24,323 bases of DNA from DASZHJ01 sp035604335 (GTDB lineage: Bacteria > Pseudomonadota > Alphaproteobacteria > ATCC43930 > CGMCC-115725): the NCBI GenBank assembly GCA_035604335.1, contig DATNIT010000059.1, forward strand, positions 1 through 24,323, written 5' to 3'. The notes beneath the pieces were generated by a model. The model saw nothing but the letters and a program-made list of their open reading frames with translations, had not been told where the DNA came from and did not search any database. Each line of letters opens with the position of its first letter. The stretch's first letter is position 1. Position numbers and translations under genes: made by a program. Shown piece after piece: positions 13,716 to 22,449 of this stretch.

Positions 13716-14684
13716 ATGATGACGAGCCCGCATCGTGTCCTGCTCTGCGCGACCTTGGGCAAGGCCGAGATATTGTCCGCGCTGAAAGACATGCCGGACG
13801 TGCGCCTGACGGTCGCGCCCGACGCTGATGCGGCCGCGCGCGCGCTCGCCCAGCACGACGTGCTGATGTGCCCGAACCCGGTCTATACCGCTTCGCTCGC
13901 GGCGGCGCTCCGGGCGCGCGAGAGCGGCATCAAGTGGCTGCAGCTTCTGACCGCGGGCTACGACACGCTGGTCGAATTCGGCGTGCCCGAGGGTCTCGTC
14001 GTGACCGGCGCGGGCGACGCCTATGCGCCCGCGGTGGCGACCCACGCGGTGGCGCTGATGCTCGCGCTGGAGCGGCGCCTTCTCGACTGCGTGGCGAACC
14101 AGCGGGCCGGGCGCTGGGACCGCGCGATGAGCGCCAGGATGTCGATCCCGTTCGGCGGCGAGATCGTCCTCGTCGGCATCGGCAGCATCGGCGCGGAGAT
14201 CGCGCGGATGGTCCGGCCGATGGGCGCGCGGATCGTCGCGGTCTCGCGCACGGCCGCGCCGACGCCGCTCGCCGACGCGGTCGTGCCGATCGGCGATCTC
14301 GGCGCGGTGCTGCCGCGCGCCGACGCCGTCATCCTGGCGCTGCCGCTCGCGCCCGAGACGCGGCACCTGATCGGCGCGAAGGAGCTCGCGCTGATGAAGC
14401 GCAGCGCCGTTCTGGTCAACATCGCGCGCGGCGGACTGGTCGATGGCGATGCGCTCGCCGTAGCGCTTCGCGACGGCACGATCGCGGGCGCCGGCCTCGA
14501 TGTGACCGATCCCGAGCCGCTGCCCGAGGCGCATCCGCTTTGGACGGCGCCCAACCTCATCGTCACGCCGCATGTCGCCGGCGCGTGCGGCCCATTGGGC
14601 GGCGCGCGGGTGGCGTCCGTCGCGGTCGAGAATTTGCGGCGCTATATGAGCGGTAAGCCGCTCGCCCACGTCATCGCGCTCTGA
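13716..14684 (+). CDS. D-2-hydroxyacid dehydrogenase (NAD(P)-dependent)
   Basis: A 322-residue protein with the D-isomer dehydrogenase layout. The Rossmann motif is VGIGSIG (G154, G156, G159). Catalytic residues are R238 (NIARGG), E267 (DPEPLP) and H286 (TPHVAG). Also present are WLQLLTAGYD and AVATHAVALMLALERR. It would reduce or oxidise a 2-keto/2-hydroxy acid in the cytosol. The ATG at 13716 or the adjacent 13719 is the start; the ribosome site is weak. It is followed 11 bp later by an enolase-superfamily gene, clearly one operon, suggesting breakdown of a sugar acid or hydroxy acid. The substrate is not readable. Confidence 0.92.
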   Translation: MMTSPHRVLLCATLGKAEILSALKDMPDVRLTVAPDADAAARALAQHDVLMCPNPVYTASLAAALRARESGIKWLQLLTAGYDTLVEFGVPEGLVVTGAGDAYAPAVATHAVALMLALERRLLDCVANQRAGRWDRAMSARMSIPFGGEIVLVGIGSIGAEIARMVRPMGARIVAVSRTAAPTPLADAVVPIGDLGAVLPRADAVILALPLAPETRHLIGAKELALMKRSAVLVNIARGGLVDGDALAVALRDGTIAGAGLDVTDPEPLPEAHPLWTAPNLIVTPHVAGACGPLGGARVASVAVENLRRYMSGKPLAHVIAL

Positions 14685-14695
14685 GGAGCAACACG

Positions 14696-15889
14696 ATGCG
14701 GATCACCAAGCTCGAAAGCCTGCATGCCGACGGCGGCTGGCGCACCTTCTCGTTCCTCAAGCTGTCGACCGACGAGGGGTTGGTCGGCTGGTCGGAATAC
14801 AGCGACGGGTTCGGCGCCGGCGGCACGACCGAGCTCATTCAGAAATTCGCGCCCCTCGTCACCGGCATGGACCCGCGCGAGGTCGCCCGGCTCAGCGCCA
14901 CGTTGCACGCGGTCACGAAGCTCGCGGCGGGCGGCCTCAATGCCCAGGCGATCGCCGCCATAGAGAATGCCTGCCTCGACGTGAAGGCGAGGGCGCTCGA
15001 TGTTCCCGTGTGCCAGCTATTCGGCGGCGCGGTGCGCGATCGGCTCGCCGTCTACTGGTCGCATTGCGGCATGTTCCGCCTGCGCTTCCCGGAATTCTTC
15101 GAGAAGCATCTCGGCAAGCCGCGCATCCGCGGCCGCGACGATGTGCGGCGCCTCGGCGAGGAAGCGCTGGCGCGCGGCTTCAAGGCGATCAAGACGAACC
15201 CCATTTTCTTCGACGGGAAGGAGCCGCGCAGCTTCAATGGCGGCTTCCGCATCGCGCCGGGGTTTCTCGAGCGCAATGTCGATGCCCGCATCGTCGGCTC
15301 GGTGACGGACGTCCTGGCCGCCTTCCGCGACGGGCTCGGGCCCGATCCCGGCATCCTGGTCGATCTCAATTTCAGCCAGCGCACCGAGGGCTTCATCCGC
15401 ATCGCCAAGGCGGTCGAGCCCTATAACCTCACCTGGCTCGAATGCGACAGCCACGATCCCAAGGCGCTGGCGCATGTGCGCCGCTCGACCTCGACGCCGA
15501 TCGCGTCTCTCGAGTCCATTTACGGCTTGCACGGCTACCGCCCGTTCTTCGCGGCCTACGCGGTCGATGCCGCGATCATCGACGTGCCGTGGAACGGGCT
15601 CTATCAAGCCGTCCGCGTCGCGACCCTCGCCGACGCCTTCGAGGTCAATGTCGCGCCCCACAATTTCTACGGGCCGATCGCCGATTTGATGAGCGCGCAT
15701 TTCTGCGCCGCGGTGCCGAATTTCCGCATCATGGAATACGAAGCCGACGACGTTCCCTGGAAGCAGGACCTCCTGACCGAGCCCTACCGCGTCGAGCGCG
15801 GCGAGTTCATCCTGCCCTCGGGACCGGGCTGGGGCGCCGCCGTCAACGAGGAGGCGGTCCGGGCGCATCCGCCCGCGTTGCGCAAATAA
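14696..15889 (+). CDS. mandelate racemase / muconate lactonizing enzyme family protein
   Basis: A 397-residue enolase-superfamily protein. Magnesium ligands are D223 (ILVDLNFS), E249 (TWLECDSHD) and E273 (ASLESIYG). General-base candidates are K163/K166 (FKAIKTNP) on one side and H322 (APHNFYG) on the other. The N-terminal capping domain starts MRITKLESLHADGG. GAGGAG lies 8 nt before the ATG. It would abstract the proton next to a carboxylate: acid-sugar dehydratase, racemase or cycloisomerase. The pairing with a D-2-hydroxyacid dehydrogenase favours a dehydratase role, an inference only. It ends 3 bp from the convergent CoA-transferase gene. Confidence 0.92.
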   Translation: MRITKLESLHADGGWRTFSFLKLSTDEGLVGWSEYSDGFGAGGTTELIQKFAPLVTGMDPREVARLSATLHAVTKLAAGGLNAQAIAAIENACLDVKARALDVPVCQLFGGAVRDRLAVYWSHCGMFRLRFPEFFEKHLGKPRIRGRDDVRRLGEEALARGFKAIKTNPIFFDGKEPRSFNGGFRIAPGFLERNVDARIVGSVTDVLAAFRDGLGPDPGILVDLNFSQRTEGFIRIAKAVEPYNLTWLECDSHDPKALAHVRRSTSTPIASLESIYGLHGYRPFFAAYAVDAAIIDVPWNGLYQAVRVATLADAFEVNVAPHNFYGPIADLMSAHFCAAVPNFRIMEYEADDVPWKQDLLTEPYRVERGEFILPSGPGWGAAVNEEAVRAHPPALRK

Positions 15890-15892
15890 AGC

Positions 15893-17317
15893 CTATCCGC
15901 GCGGCAGCCATTCCGGCGGGGAGGCGCCGGTCGGTTGCGGCGGCCGTTCCCAGAAAGCCTTGGTTTCCGAGAAGCGCGTGATCGGGGCAGGGTGCCCGAT
16001 CTCGCCGAAGACGCTTTGCGTGCGAATCATGTCGGAGGGGCGCGGCGCGGGCAGCGTCGGCCGCCCGCGCGAACGGTCGGGCCACAGCTCCTGCGGCAGG
16101 CGGCCCAGCTCCTGCACCCACATCGAGGTCCGCGTCAGCGATGCCTTGACGTGATAGCTGCCGCCCTCGCGCGCGCGGCGCAGCAGCGCGCCCAAGGTGC
16201 CCGCCGCGGCAAGATAGGCCGTCACGTAATCGTTGAGCGTGAAGGTCGGCGCGAGGATCGGCTGGTCCGGCGATCCTTCGTCGATGGCGAGCCCGCTCGC
16301 GGTCTGTCCGATCGGCTCGTAGCCGCCGCGCGACGCCCACGGACCGCCATAGCCGTAGCAGCTCACCGTGACATAGATCAGGCCCGGCCGGCGGCGCGCC
16401 ATTTCGGCAGCCGACAGCCCATGCCGCTCCAGGCTGCCCGGACGCCAGGAATGGACAAAGATGTCGGCGTCATCGGTCAGCTTCTGGACCTGCGCTGCGC
16501 CGCCGCGATCGAGATCGATAAAGGCGCGGCGCTTGCCCATGCCGGTATCGAGGAGATGAACGAATTGATCGGGCTGATGCGGCGCCGAGACATGCAGCAC
16601 GTCGGCGCCTTGTTCCGCCAGGACGCGGGACGTGACGGGACCGGCGAGCACATGCGCCATGTCGAGCACGCGAATGCCGCTCAGGGGCCGCGCCGCCGAT
16701 GCGAACGGTTCCGGCGGGCTGTCGCCGATCTTCTCGATCTCGACCGGCGGGCGGGCAGCCAGAAATTGTCCCTGCGGATGGGCCAGCCATTCCTCGCGCG
16801 TGCGCGCGATCGTGCCGATGATCTTGCGCTCGGCCAGCGCCTCCTCCAACTCGTCGGCGCGCCACCGCGCCGTGACCGCGGCGATCGCTTCCGTCGTATT
16901 GGCGCAGCCCAGGAAATCGAGCAGACGAAGCATGTGCGGCACATAGGCGGGCGCGCGCAGGATGTAGAGGCGGCGCCCATCCTTGATGGCAAAGAAATTC
17001 GCGGCCATGGCAGGGTTCCGTCCGCGATCGACCGGATAGCCGCTCTGGCTCAGATGGTCGGAGGTGCACAGGCCTGGCACCGCGGCCTGGCAGAGATCGA
17101 CATCGACGCTCTGGCCGCGCCCCGAGCGCTGGCGCCAGATCGCGGCGATCGCGGCACCCTGCGCCGCCAGCGCGACGGCGCTGGCGGTGCCGAGGCGGTG
17201 GCGGCTCGGCACAGCCGGCTCCTGGCCATGGATCGAGATCGCGCCGCCGGCGTCGCTCGCCGCGAGGCCGATCTGCGACAGCAAAATCTGCAGGGCGTGT
17301 TGCGCGGTTTCATCCAT
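15893..17317 (-). CDS. CaiB/BaiF family (class III) CoA-transferase, permuted two-part form
   Basis: A 474-residue protein in which the usual order is rearranged. Residues of about 1-215 look like the second half of a CaiB/BaiF protein (GAAIAAIWRQRSGRGQSVDV, then ANFFAIKDGRRLY, ending EEWLAHPQGQFLAARPPVEI). Then the canonical N-terminal start appears (LSGIRVLDMAHVLAGPVTSR) and runs to ALLRRAREGGSYHVKASLTR. The Asp in TLNDYVTAY occupies the place of the catalytic Asp of formyl-CoA transferase; the first segment lacks it. This arrangement is known in rhizobial CoA-transferases, so it is probably intact. The ATG at 17317 has a weak ribosome site and suits the family start. It would transfer CoA between organic acids. 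Confidence 0.88.
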   Translation of the reverse strand: MDETAQHALQILLSQIGLAASDAGGAISIHGQEPAVPSRHRLGTASAVALAAQGAAIAAIWRQRSGRGQSVDVDLCQAAVPGLCTSDHLSQSGYPVDRGRNPAMAANFFAIKDGRRLYILRAPAYVPHMLRLLDFLGCANTTEAIAAVTARWRADELEEALAERKIIGTIARTREEWLAHPQGQFLAARPPVEIEKIGDSPPEPFASAARPLSGIRVLDMAHVLAGPVTSRVLAEQGADVLHVSAPHQPDQFVHLLDTGMGKRRAFIDLDRGGAAQVQKLTDDADIFVHSWRPGSLERHGLSAAEMARRRPGLIYVTVSCYGYGGPWASRGGYEPIGQTASGLAIDEGSPDQPILAPTFTLNDYVTAYLAAAGTLGALLRRAREGGSYHVKASLTRTSMWVQELGRLPQELWPDRSRGRPTLPAPRPSDMIRTQSVFGEIGHPAPITRFSETKAFWERPPQPTGASPPEWLPRG

Positions 17318-17371
17318 GGCGGCGATTTCAGCAGATTTCGCGATGCCGCGCCATACCGAGGCTGCCGTGCA

Positions 17372-17385
17372 TTTGCGCTGGCAAA
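17372..17385. promoter_or_regulatory. short inverted repeat between divergent CoA-transferase and YeeE genes
   Basis: TTTGC-GCTG-GCAAA (17372-17385) is the only clear symmetry in the 139-bp divergent region. It could be an operator. Five-base arms are short enough to arise by chance. Confidence 0.25.
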
Positions 17386-17456
17386 CAAGCCTGCGGGCGC
17401 CTACATTTCCCCGTCTTGGCCCGGGCGCCTGAAGAAACCAGACGGAGCTTCCCCAC

Positions 17457-18281
17457 ATGACCGACCTTTCCGTCGATGCGCGATTGCTGGCGAGCGAGCC
17501 CGATCGCGATCTCGGGATCAATCGCGGGGCCGTGCTCGCGGCGACGGCGCTGCTGATCGGCGGCACGTTCGCGCTGGCCGGCGGCATCTCCTGGCGCCAG
17601 GGTCTGCTCTATCTGCTCGGCGGCGCGCTGGGCGTCACGCTCTACCACGCCCTCTTCGGATTCACGTCCGCTTGGCGGGTCTTCATCGCCGACCGGCGCG
17701 GCGCCGGCTTGCGCGCCCAGATGGTCATGCTGGCGGTCGCGGTGGTGCTGTTCTTCCCGGTCTTGGCCCAGGGCACGCTATTCGGCGAGCATGTGCACGG
17801 CGAATACGGCGCCGTCGGCGTCGGCATGCTGACGGGCGCGTTCCTGTTCGGGCTGGGGATGCAATTGGGCGGCGGCTGCGCCTCGGGCACGCTCTACACC
17901 GCGGGCGGGGGCAACACGCGGATGATGGTGACGCTCGCCGCCTTCATCGCCGGCTCCGCCTTGGGAGCGAAGCATCTGCCGTGGTGGTCGGCGCTGCCCA
18001 ATATCGGACCGGTTCCCATGATCGAGAAGCTGGGCTGGATCACGGCCCTGATCGCGAATCTCGCCGTGATCGGCGCGATCTACGGAATCACCGTCGTGGC
18101 CGAGCGCAAGCGCCACGGCGCGTTGGTTGCGGGCGCAACGACCCGGCACCGCGGCTGGCGCCGCTTCATCCAGGGGCCATGGCCGCTGGTGTGGGGCGCG
18201 GTGCTGCTGGCGCTGTTCAATTTCGCGACGCTCTACCTCGCGGGACGGCCGTGGGGCATCACCTCGGCCTTCGCGCTGTAG
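17457..18281 (+). CDS. YeeE/YedE family sulfur-compound transporter, N-terminal part (ends at amber codon)
   Basis: A 274-residue multi-pass membrane protein of the YeeE/YedE type, which imports thiosulfate or related sulfur species through conserved Cys residues. It has about seven hydrophobic segments and the first Cys signature GGGCASGTLYTAGGGN (C141). The frame ends TSAFAL-TAG at 18279-18281 and continues open in the same frame for another 136 codons that carry the second Cys signature. Relatives read FALWG here, so TGG to TAG is the simplest explanation. GGAG lies about 10 nt before the ATG at 17457. It is divergent from the CoA-transferase gene. Without readthrough or reinitiation the transporter is incomplete. 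Confidence 0.8.
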   Translation: MTDLSVDARLLASEPDRDLGINRGAVLAATALLIGGTFALAGGISWRQGLLYLLGGALGVTLYHALFGFTSAWRVFIADRRGAGLRAQMVMLAVAVVLFFPVLAQGTLFGEHVHGEYGAVGVGMLTGAFLFGLGMQLGGGCASGTLYTAGGGNTRMMVTLAAFIAGSALGAKHLPWWSALPNIGPVPMIEKLGWITALIANLAVIGAIYGITVVAERKRHGALVAGATTRHRGWRRFIQGPWPLVWGAVLLALFNFATLYLAGRPWGITSAFAL

Positions 18282-18290
18282 GGCTCGAAG

Positions 18291-18692
18291 ATGGCCGCGG
18301 CGACCGGCGCCGATGTCGCCGCTTGGCCCTATTGGCAGGGCGCGCGCGCCCAGTCGCTGCAACAGAGCGTGTTCTACGACATCACCTCGGTGATGGATTT
18401 CGGCATCATGGCGGGGGCACTGCTCGCGGGCGGGCTCGCCGGCAAGTTCCGACCCGAGTGGAGCGTTCCGATGCGCTCGCTTCTCGCCGCGATCGTGGGC
18501 GGCGTGCTGCTCGGCTACGGCGCGCGGCTTGCCTATGGCTGCAACATCGGCGCCTATTTCAGCGGCATCGCCTCGGGCAGCCTGCATGGCTGGGCGTGGC
18601 TCGTCGCCGCCTTCGTCGGCAGCATCGTCGGCACGCGCCTGCGTCCGCTGTTCGGTCTTGTTGTCGAGCGACCGAAGGCCGGCGCGTGCTGA
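18291..18692 (+). CDS. YeeE/YedE C-terminal part after in-frame stop
   Basis: This is the continuation, in the same frame, of the gene at 17457. It holds helices with VMDFGIMAGALLAGGLAG and the second conserved Cys signature YGCNIGAYFSGIASGSLHGW, ending RLRPLFGLVVERPKAGAC. An ATG lies nine bases after the amber stop (GGGCTCGAAG just before), so translational reinitiation could make a 133-residue half, similar in size to the halves of naturally split YeeE-type transporters. Equally, the whole locus 17457-18692 (411 residues if read through) may be a recent pseudogene or a base-call error. Confidence 0.6.
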   Translation: MAAATGADVAAWPYWQGARAQSLQQSVFYDITSVMDFGIMAGALLAGGLAGKFRPEWSVPMRSLLAAIVGGVLLGYGARLAYGCNIGAYFSGIASGSLHGWAWLVAAFVGSIVGTRLRPLFGLVVERPKAGAC

Positions 18693-18711
18693 GCGCGAGC
18701 GCGGGCGGGAC

Positions 18712-19587
18712 CTACTCGTAAGGCGTCTCGCCGAGCACCGTGACGCGGCGCAGCCTCCTTCGCTCGTTCGGATCGAAATCGGTCCGCGCGTGCAGGCAGG
18801 AGCGATCGTCCCACAGAATGACATCGCCCGGCCGCCACGCGTGCTCGTAGACGAATTCCGGCTTCTCCTGGTGATCGAAGAGGTACTCGAGCGTGTCGCG
18901 GCTTTCCGCTTTCGGCATATCGAGGATCGACCAGGTCATCAGCCGGTTGACGTAGAGCGATTTGCGGCCGGTCGGCGGATGCGTGCGGAACACCGGATGG
19001 GCAAATTGCTTGACGTCCTTGGGCAAGCTTACCGCTCGATGGGTGGGGTTGCCCTCGTAGTCGTAGACGTTGAGCGCGCGCTTGCCGGCAAGCCGCCGCT
19101 TCACCTCCTCGGGCAGCGTCTCGTAGGCGCGGAACCCGTTGGCGTAGAGCGTGTGGCCGCCTGCGGACGGGACCTCCATTGCGAAGAGCATCGACGCCAT
19201 GGCCGGGCGCTCGATGTAGCAGGTGTCGGAATGGAAGAACATCTCGCCGTCGGGCAGGATGCCGGTGAGCTTGCCGTCGACGCGGATGTTGGAGACGTAG
19301 AGCACCGACCGGTACTGCCCGTGCTTCAGCGGGTCCTGGTCGTTGACCATGCCGCCGAGCGGGCCGAACCGCGCGGCAAAGCTCACCTGCGCCGCTTCGT
19401 CGAAGCTCTGGCCGCGAAAGAGCGCGATGCAGTTCTCTTCCCAGGCCCGGCGGATGCGCGCGAATTCGCTGTCGCCCAGGGGCTTTGCCAGGTCGACGCC
19501 CAGCACCTCGACGCCGATCGCGGGCGAAAGCGGGCGGATGGCGAAATCCCGCGCGCGCGCTCCTTGGTCCTGGTCGATTGCACTCAT
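18712..19587 (-). CDS. TauD/TfdA family Fe(II)/2-oxoglutarate dioxygenase
   Basis: A 291-residue non-haem iron dioxygenase. The facial triad is H119-x-D121 (FFHSDT) and H266 (SCLHARTD). R277 and R281 lie in the C-terminal region that binds 2-oxoglutarate. The N-terminus has IRPLSPAIGVEVLGVDLAKP, the family hallmark, and NRLMTW and GDVILWDDRS follow. The family cleaves taurine, sulfonates, sulfate esters or phenoxyacetates by hydroxylation. Proximity to a YeeE/YedE transporter fits organosulfur use, but the substrate is not determined. GGAGGTG 4 nt before the ATG at 19587 fixes the start. It is divergent from the metallo-beta-lactamase-fold gene. Confidence 0.92.
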   Translation of the reverse strand: MSAIDQDQGARARDFAIRPLSPAIGVEVLGVDLAKPLGDSEFARIRRAWEENCIALFRGQSFDEAAQVSFAARFGPLGGMVNDQDPLKHGQYRSVLYVSNIRVDGKLTGILPDGEMFFHSDTCYIERPAMASMLFAMEVPSAGGHTLYANGFRAYETLPEEVKRRLAGKRALNVYDYEGNPTHRAVSLPKDVKQFAHPVFRTHPPTGRKSLYVNRLMTWSILDMPKAESRDTLEYLFDHQEKPEFVYEHAWRPGDVILWDDRSCLHARTDFDPNERRRLRRVTVLGETPYE

Positions 19588-19723
19588 GGGCACCTCCGGC
19601 GCGGCGATTAAAGGGCCGGCCCACCTGTTGGGCAAGGACCTTGGCGTTCCCGAAGCGCTTGCCCGCGCGCGCGGTTTGGGACAGGCTTTGCGCCGCGACG
19701 CGATGACAGAAGGTCACGTTCGG

Positions 19724-20731
19724 ATGAGCACGAACCTGAACAGCGGAATGTCCTTTGTCCCTCCCATCGTGGACCGGCTCTCGGTCCGCGTGGTCGTCGA
19801 TTCGCATTACGAGCGATTTCTTCCGAAGGCGACCCACCCGGTCGTCGCGATCGAGCATGTGGGCGAGATTCCCGGCCGCCAGATGACCACGCTCGCCGGC
19901 GAATGGGGCCTGTCGCTCCATCTCGAATCGGAGCGCGCGGGCAGCCGGTCGCAATATCTGCTCGATTTCGGCTTCACGCCGGAGATTCTCAACCGCAATT
20001 TCGGCCTGCTCGACATCGAGGCCGGCAAGATCGACGGCTTGATCCTGAGCCACGGCCACCGCGACCATTACGGCGGCATGGTCGGGTTCGTGAACCAGCA
20101 CCGCACCGCCATGCGGCCTGACCTCGCGCTCTATGTCGGCGGCGAGACCATCTTCCGCGAAAAATGGCTGACGCACGGCAATGCGCCGCCGGTCTCCTGG
20201 GGCGCGCTCGACCGCATCGCCTTGACGGCGCAGAACGTGTTACCCGTCTGCTGCGGCGCGCCGCAGGCGCTGGACGGACCCTTCACCACCGGCCGGATCG
20301 AGCGCACCTCCTTCGAGGCCATCACCGGCGGCACCAAGGTCAGGAACGACGAACACTTCACCGATGCCGAACGGCGCGGCCAGCTCGTGCTCGACGAGCA
20401 CGCCGACGAGCACGGCACCTGCTTCATCGTCAAGGGAAGGGGCCTGGTGGTGATCTCGTCCTGCGGCCACACCGGGATCGTCAACACGGTTAGGACCGCG
20501 ATGAAGATCGCCAATGTCGACAAGCTGCACGCGGTGATCGGCGGGTTCCATCTCGGCATGGCGCCGCTCGATTACATCGCGCACACGGTCGACGAACTCG
20601 AGGCCTTGGCGCCCGATGTCGTCGTTCCCATGCACTGCACCGGCGCCAATTTCATCGACGCGATGCGCCGCCGCATGCCCGACCGCATCGTCGCCTCCAA
20701 TCTCGGCAGCCGCTTCACCTTCGGCGTCTAG
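19724..20731 (+). CDS. metallo-beta-lactamase-fold hydrolase (COG1237-like)
   Basis: A 335-residue hydrolase with the metal motif LSHGHRDHYGG and later His positions SSCGHTGIVN, GGFHLG and VVPMHCTGAN, in the order seen in the group that includes the dihydropterin/ribofuranosylaminobenzene phosphate synthase-like proteins (COG1237). It is probably cytoplasmic. The start is uncertain. ATG 19724 has AAGG about 11 nt upstream and is preferred; 19703 and 19748 are alternatives, and the frame open back to 19343 overlaps the dioxygenase gene. The stop codon overlaps that of the convergent flavin monooxygenase at CTAG (20728-20731). The exact reaction is unknown. Confidence 0.88.
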   Translation: MSTNLNSGMSFVPPIVDRLSVRVVVDSHYERFLPKATHPVVAIEHVGEIPGRQMTTLAGEWGLSLHLESERAGSRSQYLLDFGFTPEILNRNFGLLDIEAGKIDGLILSHGHRDHYGGMVGFVNQHRTAMRPDLALYVGGETIFREKWLTHGNAPPVSWGALDRIALTAQNVLPVCCGAPQALDGPFTTGRIERTSFEAITGGTKVRNDEHFTDAERRGQLVLDEHADEHGTCFIVKGRGLVVISSCGHTGIVNTVRTAMKIANVDKLHAVIGGFHLGMAPLDYIAHTVDELEALAPDVVVPMHCTGANFIDAMRRRMPDRIVASNLGSRFTFGV

Positions 20732-22344
20732 GCCGCTCCGCGCGCGCGGTCCAGCAAGGCGGCAGGGTCATCGGGCAGCGTGTCGCCGCGCCAGGCCACA
20801 TGGCCGTCGGGCCGGACCAGGACGAGACGGCGCTGGTAGAGCGCGAGCGCCTCCTCGTTCTCGATCGCCTCGGTTCGCAACGGCATCCCACGCGCCGCCG
20901 CAAGCCGCGCCAAGTCTCGCGCCTCCGGTGCGGCGCGCCCGAGACGCAGGAGCGTGAAGCCACGGCCGAAGAGATCGAGGGTCGAGCGTCCGCCGGCGAG
21001 CCAGAGATGCGGCGCGCGCATGCCGGGCCGCGCCGAGGGGCGATAGGTTTCGGGATCGTCGGGCGGTTCCGGCGCGTCCTCCGCGACGCAGATCGGGGAA
21101 TCGCGATAGCGATAGCCCAGTTGCAACCCCATGGTGCGGAACTCGCGCCCGACCGTCTCGACCAGGCGCGCGCCGATGCGGTGCCGCAGCGCGTTCCCGT
21201 CCGCGCCCGCCTCGGCGAGCCGGTCGAGCCCATCGCCCCAACCCGATTGCAATTCGTGGAAGCCGGTCGCGCCCTGGACCGCGCGCTGGCCCACCGGCCG
21301 GCGCTCCGCGTCGTAGCTCGCGAGGAGGCGCGGCCCGCCCCAGCCCTGGAGCGTGGCGGCCAGCTTCCAGCCGAGATCGACCGCGTCGGCGATGCCCGTA
21401 TTCATGCCCAGTGCGCCCGTGGGCGACACCTGGTGCACCGCGTCGCCGGCGAGAAAGACGCGCTCGCTGCCATAGCGCGATGCGACCACGCTCTGGCGCC
21501 GCCATAGATTGACGTCGACCCACTCGACCGCGAGTTGGCATCCCAGGCCGCGGCCGAGATTGGCGTCCTTGTCGACGGTCTCGGCCGCGATTGCACTGCC
21601 GGTCTCGTTGACCATCAGCCGCCACAGCGCGTTTTTCGGATCGATCACGCGCAGGTTTCCCCACACCCCGCCGCGATCGACCGGGATGAAGAACGTGCCC
21701 GGCGCCTTGCCGCAGAGATCGAGCAGGCCGGGCGCGCGGAAGAACATGTTGACCGCGTGGCCCAGGAGTCCCGTCCCCTCGAGCGCGATGCCGAGCGCGC
21801 GGCGCACCGTGCTCGCCGCCCCGTCGCAGCCGACGAGATAGTGCGCGGCGACGCTCTTGCGCGTGCCGCTCGCCTCGTCGATCAGCGTCGCCGTCACGGC
21901 GTCGGGGGTCTCGACGAACGACTCGAGCCGGCAGCGATAGCGCAGCCGCACCGTCGGGAACGAGCGCGCGAAGCGCTGCAGAATCGGGTCGAACCAGTGC
22001 TGCGAGCAGGTCTGCGGCGATTCGGGACTGTGCTCCGAGGCCCGCACCTGCCGCGGCGGGCGCTTCACGCGGCCCAGTTCGTAGCCGCTCATGCTGGTGA
22101 CGAAAACCACGTCCTTGGGCCAGTCGAGCGGGAAAGGGGTGTCGAGCACCTGCTCGGCGATGCCCCAACGCCGGCAGAATTCCATCGAGCGGGTGTTAAC
22201 CTCGTTCATCTTCGGCGTCTTGACCACGCCGTCGCCCTGCTCGACCAGCTCGCAGGCGACGCCCTGCCAGCCGAGCTCCGCCGCGAGCGCGAGCCCAACG
22301 GGGCCGCCGCCGACGATGAGAACCGGGATGGTGCGCTCGCTCAT
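20728..22344 (-). CDS. FAD-dependent aromatic hydroxylase (PheA/TfdB/MhpA type)
   Basis: A 538-residue class A flavoprotein monooxygenase. The dinucleotide motif is VGGGPVG (G12, G14, G17), the DG motif is LVGCDGAAS (174-175) and the GD motif is VFLAGDAVHQVSPTGALGMN (300-301). A C-terminal thioredoxin-like extension (LVLVRPDGHVAWRGDTLPDD) is typical of phenol-hydroxylase-like members. It would hydroxylate a phenolic ring with NAD(P)H and oxygen. The ATG at 22344 is chosen; a GTG two codons earlier is possible. It is divergent from a ring-cleaving dioxygenase gene, so the pair may form consecutive steps, hydroxylation then extradiol cleavage. Confidence 0.92.
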   Translation of the reverse strand: MSERTIPVLIVGGGPVGLALAAELGWQGVACELVEQGDGVVKTPKMNEVNTRSMEFCRRWGIAEQVLDTPFPLDWPKDVVFVTSMSGYELGRVKRPPRQVRASEHSPESPQTCSQHWFDPILQRFARSFPTVRLRYRCRLESFVETPDAVTATLIDEASGTRKSVAAHYLVGCDGAASTVRRALGIALEGTGLLGHAVNMFFRAPGLLDLCGKAPGTFFIPVDRGGVWGNLRVIDPKNALWRLMVNETGSAIAAETVDKDANLGRGLGCQLAVEWVDVNLWRRQSVVASRYGSERVFLAGDAVHQVSPTGALGMNTGIADAVDLGWKLAATLQGWGGPRLLASYDAERRPVGQRAVQGATGFHELQSGWGDGLDRLAEAGADGNALRHRIGARLVETVGREFRTMGLQLGYRYRDSPICVAEDAPEPPDDPETYRPSARPGMRAPHLWLAGGRSTLDLFGRGFTLLRLGRAAPEARDLARLAAARGMPLRTEAIENEEALALYQRRLVLVRPDGHVAWRGDTLPDDPAALLDRARGAA

Positions 22345-22403
22345 GCCCACGAGCCTACCCCGCGCCCCGCCGCCGAGTCATCGCCGAGACCCGCATTTTC
22401 CGA

Positions 22404-22418
22404 CACGGGCAATCCGTG
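22404..22418. promoter_or_regulatory. inverted repeat between divergent hydroxylase and dioxygenase genes
   Basis: CACGG-GCAAT-CCGTG (22404-22418) lies midway in the 105-bp divergent region and 31 bp before the dioxygenase start. It is a candidate operator for coordinate control of both genes. No regulator is encoded next to it. Confidence 0.35.
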
Positions 22419-22449
22419 ATAAGAATGACGGGAGAAGGAGTACCGGCAG

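Noticed and set aside
13479..14669. A 396-codon reverse open frame over the hydroxyacid dehydrogenase
   Set aside because: It is Arg/His/Asp-rich shadow coding opposite a gene with all catalytic residues in place.
15935..18721. A 928-codon open frame on the forward strand
   Set aside because: It runs antisense through the CoA-transferase and out of frame through YeeE. It is Arg/Ala-rich without family motifs, a GC-codon artefact.
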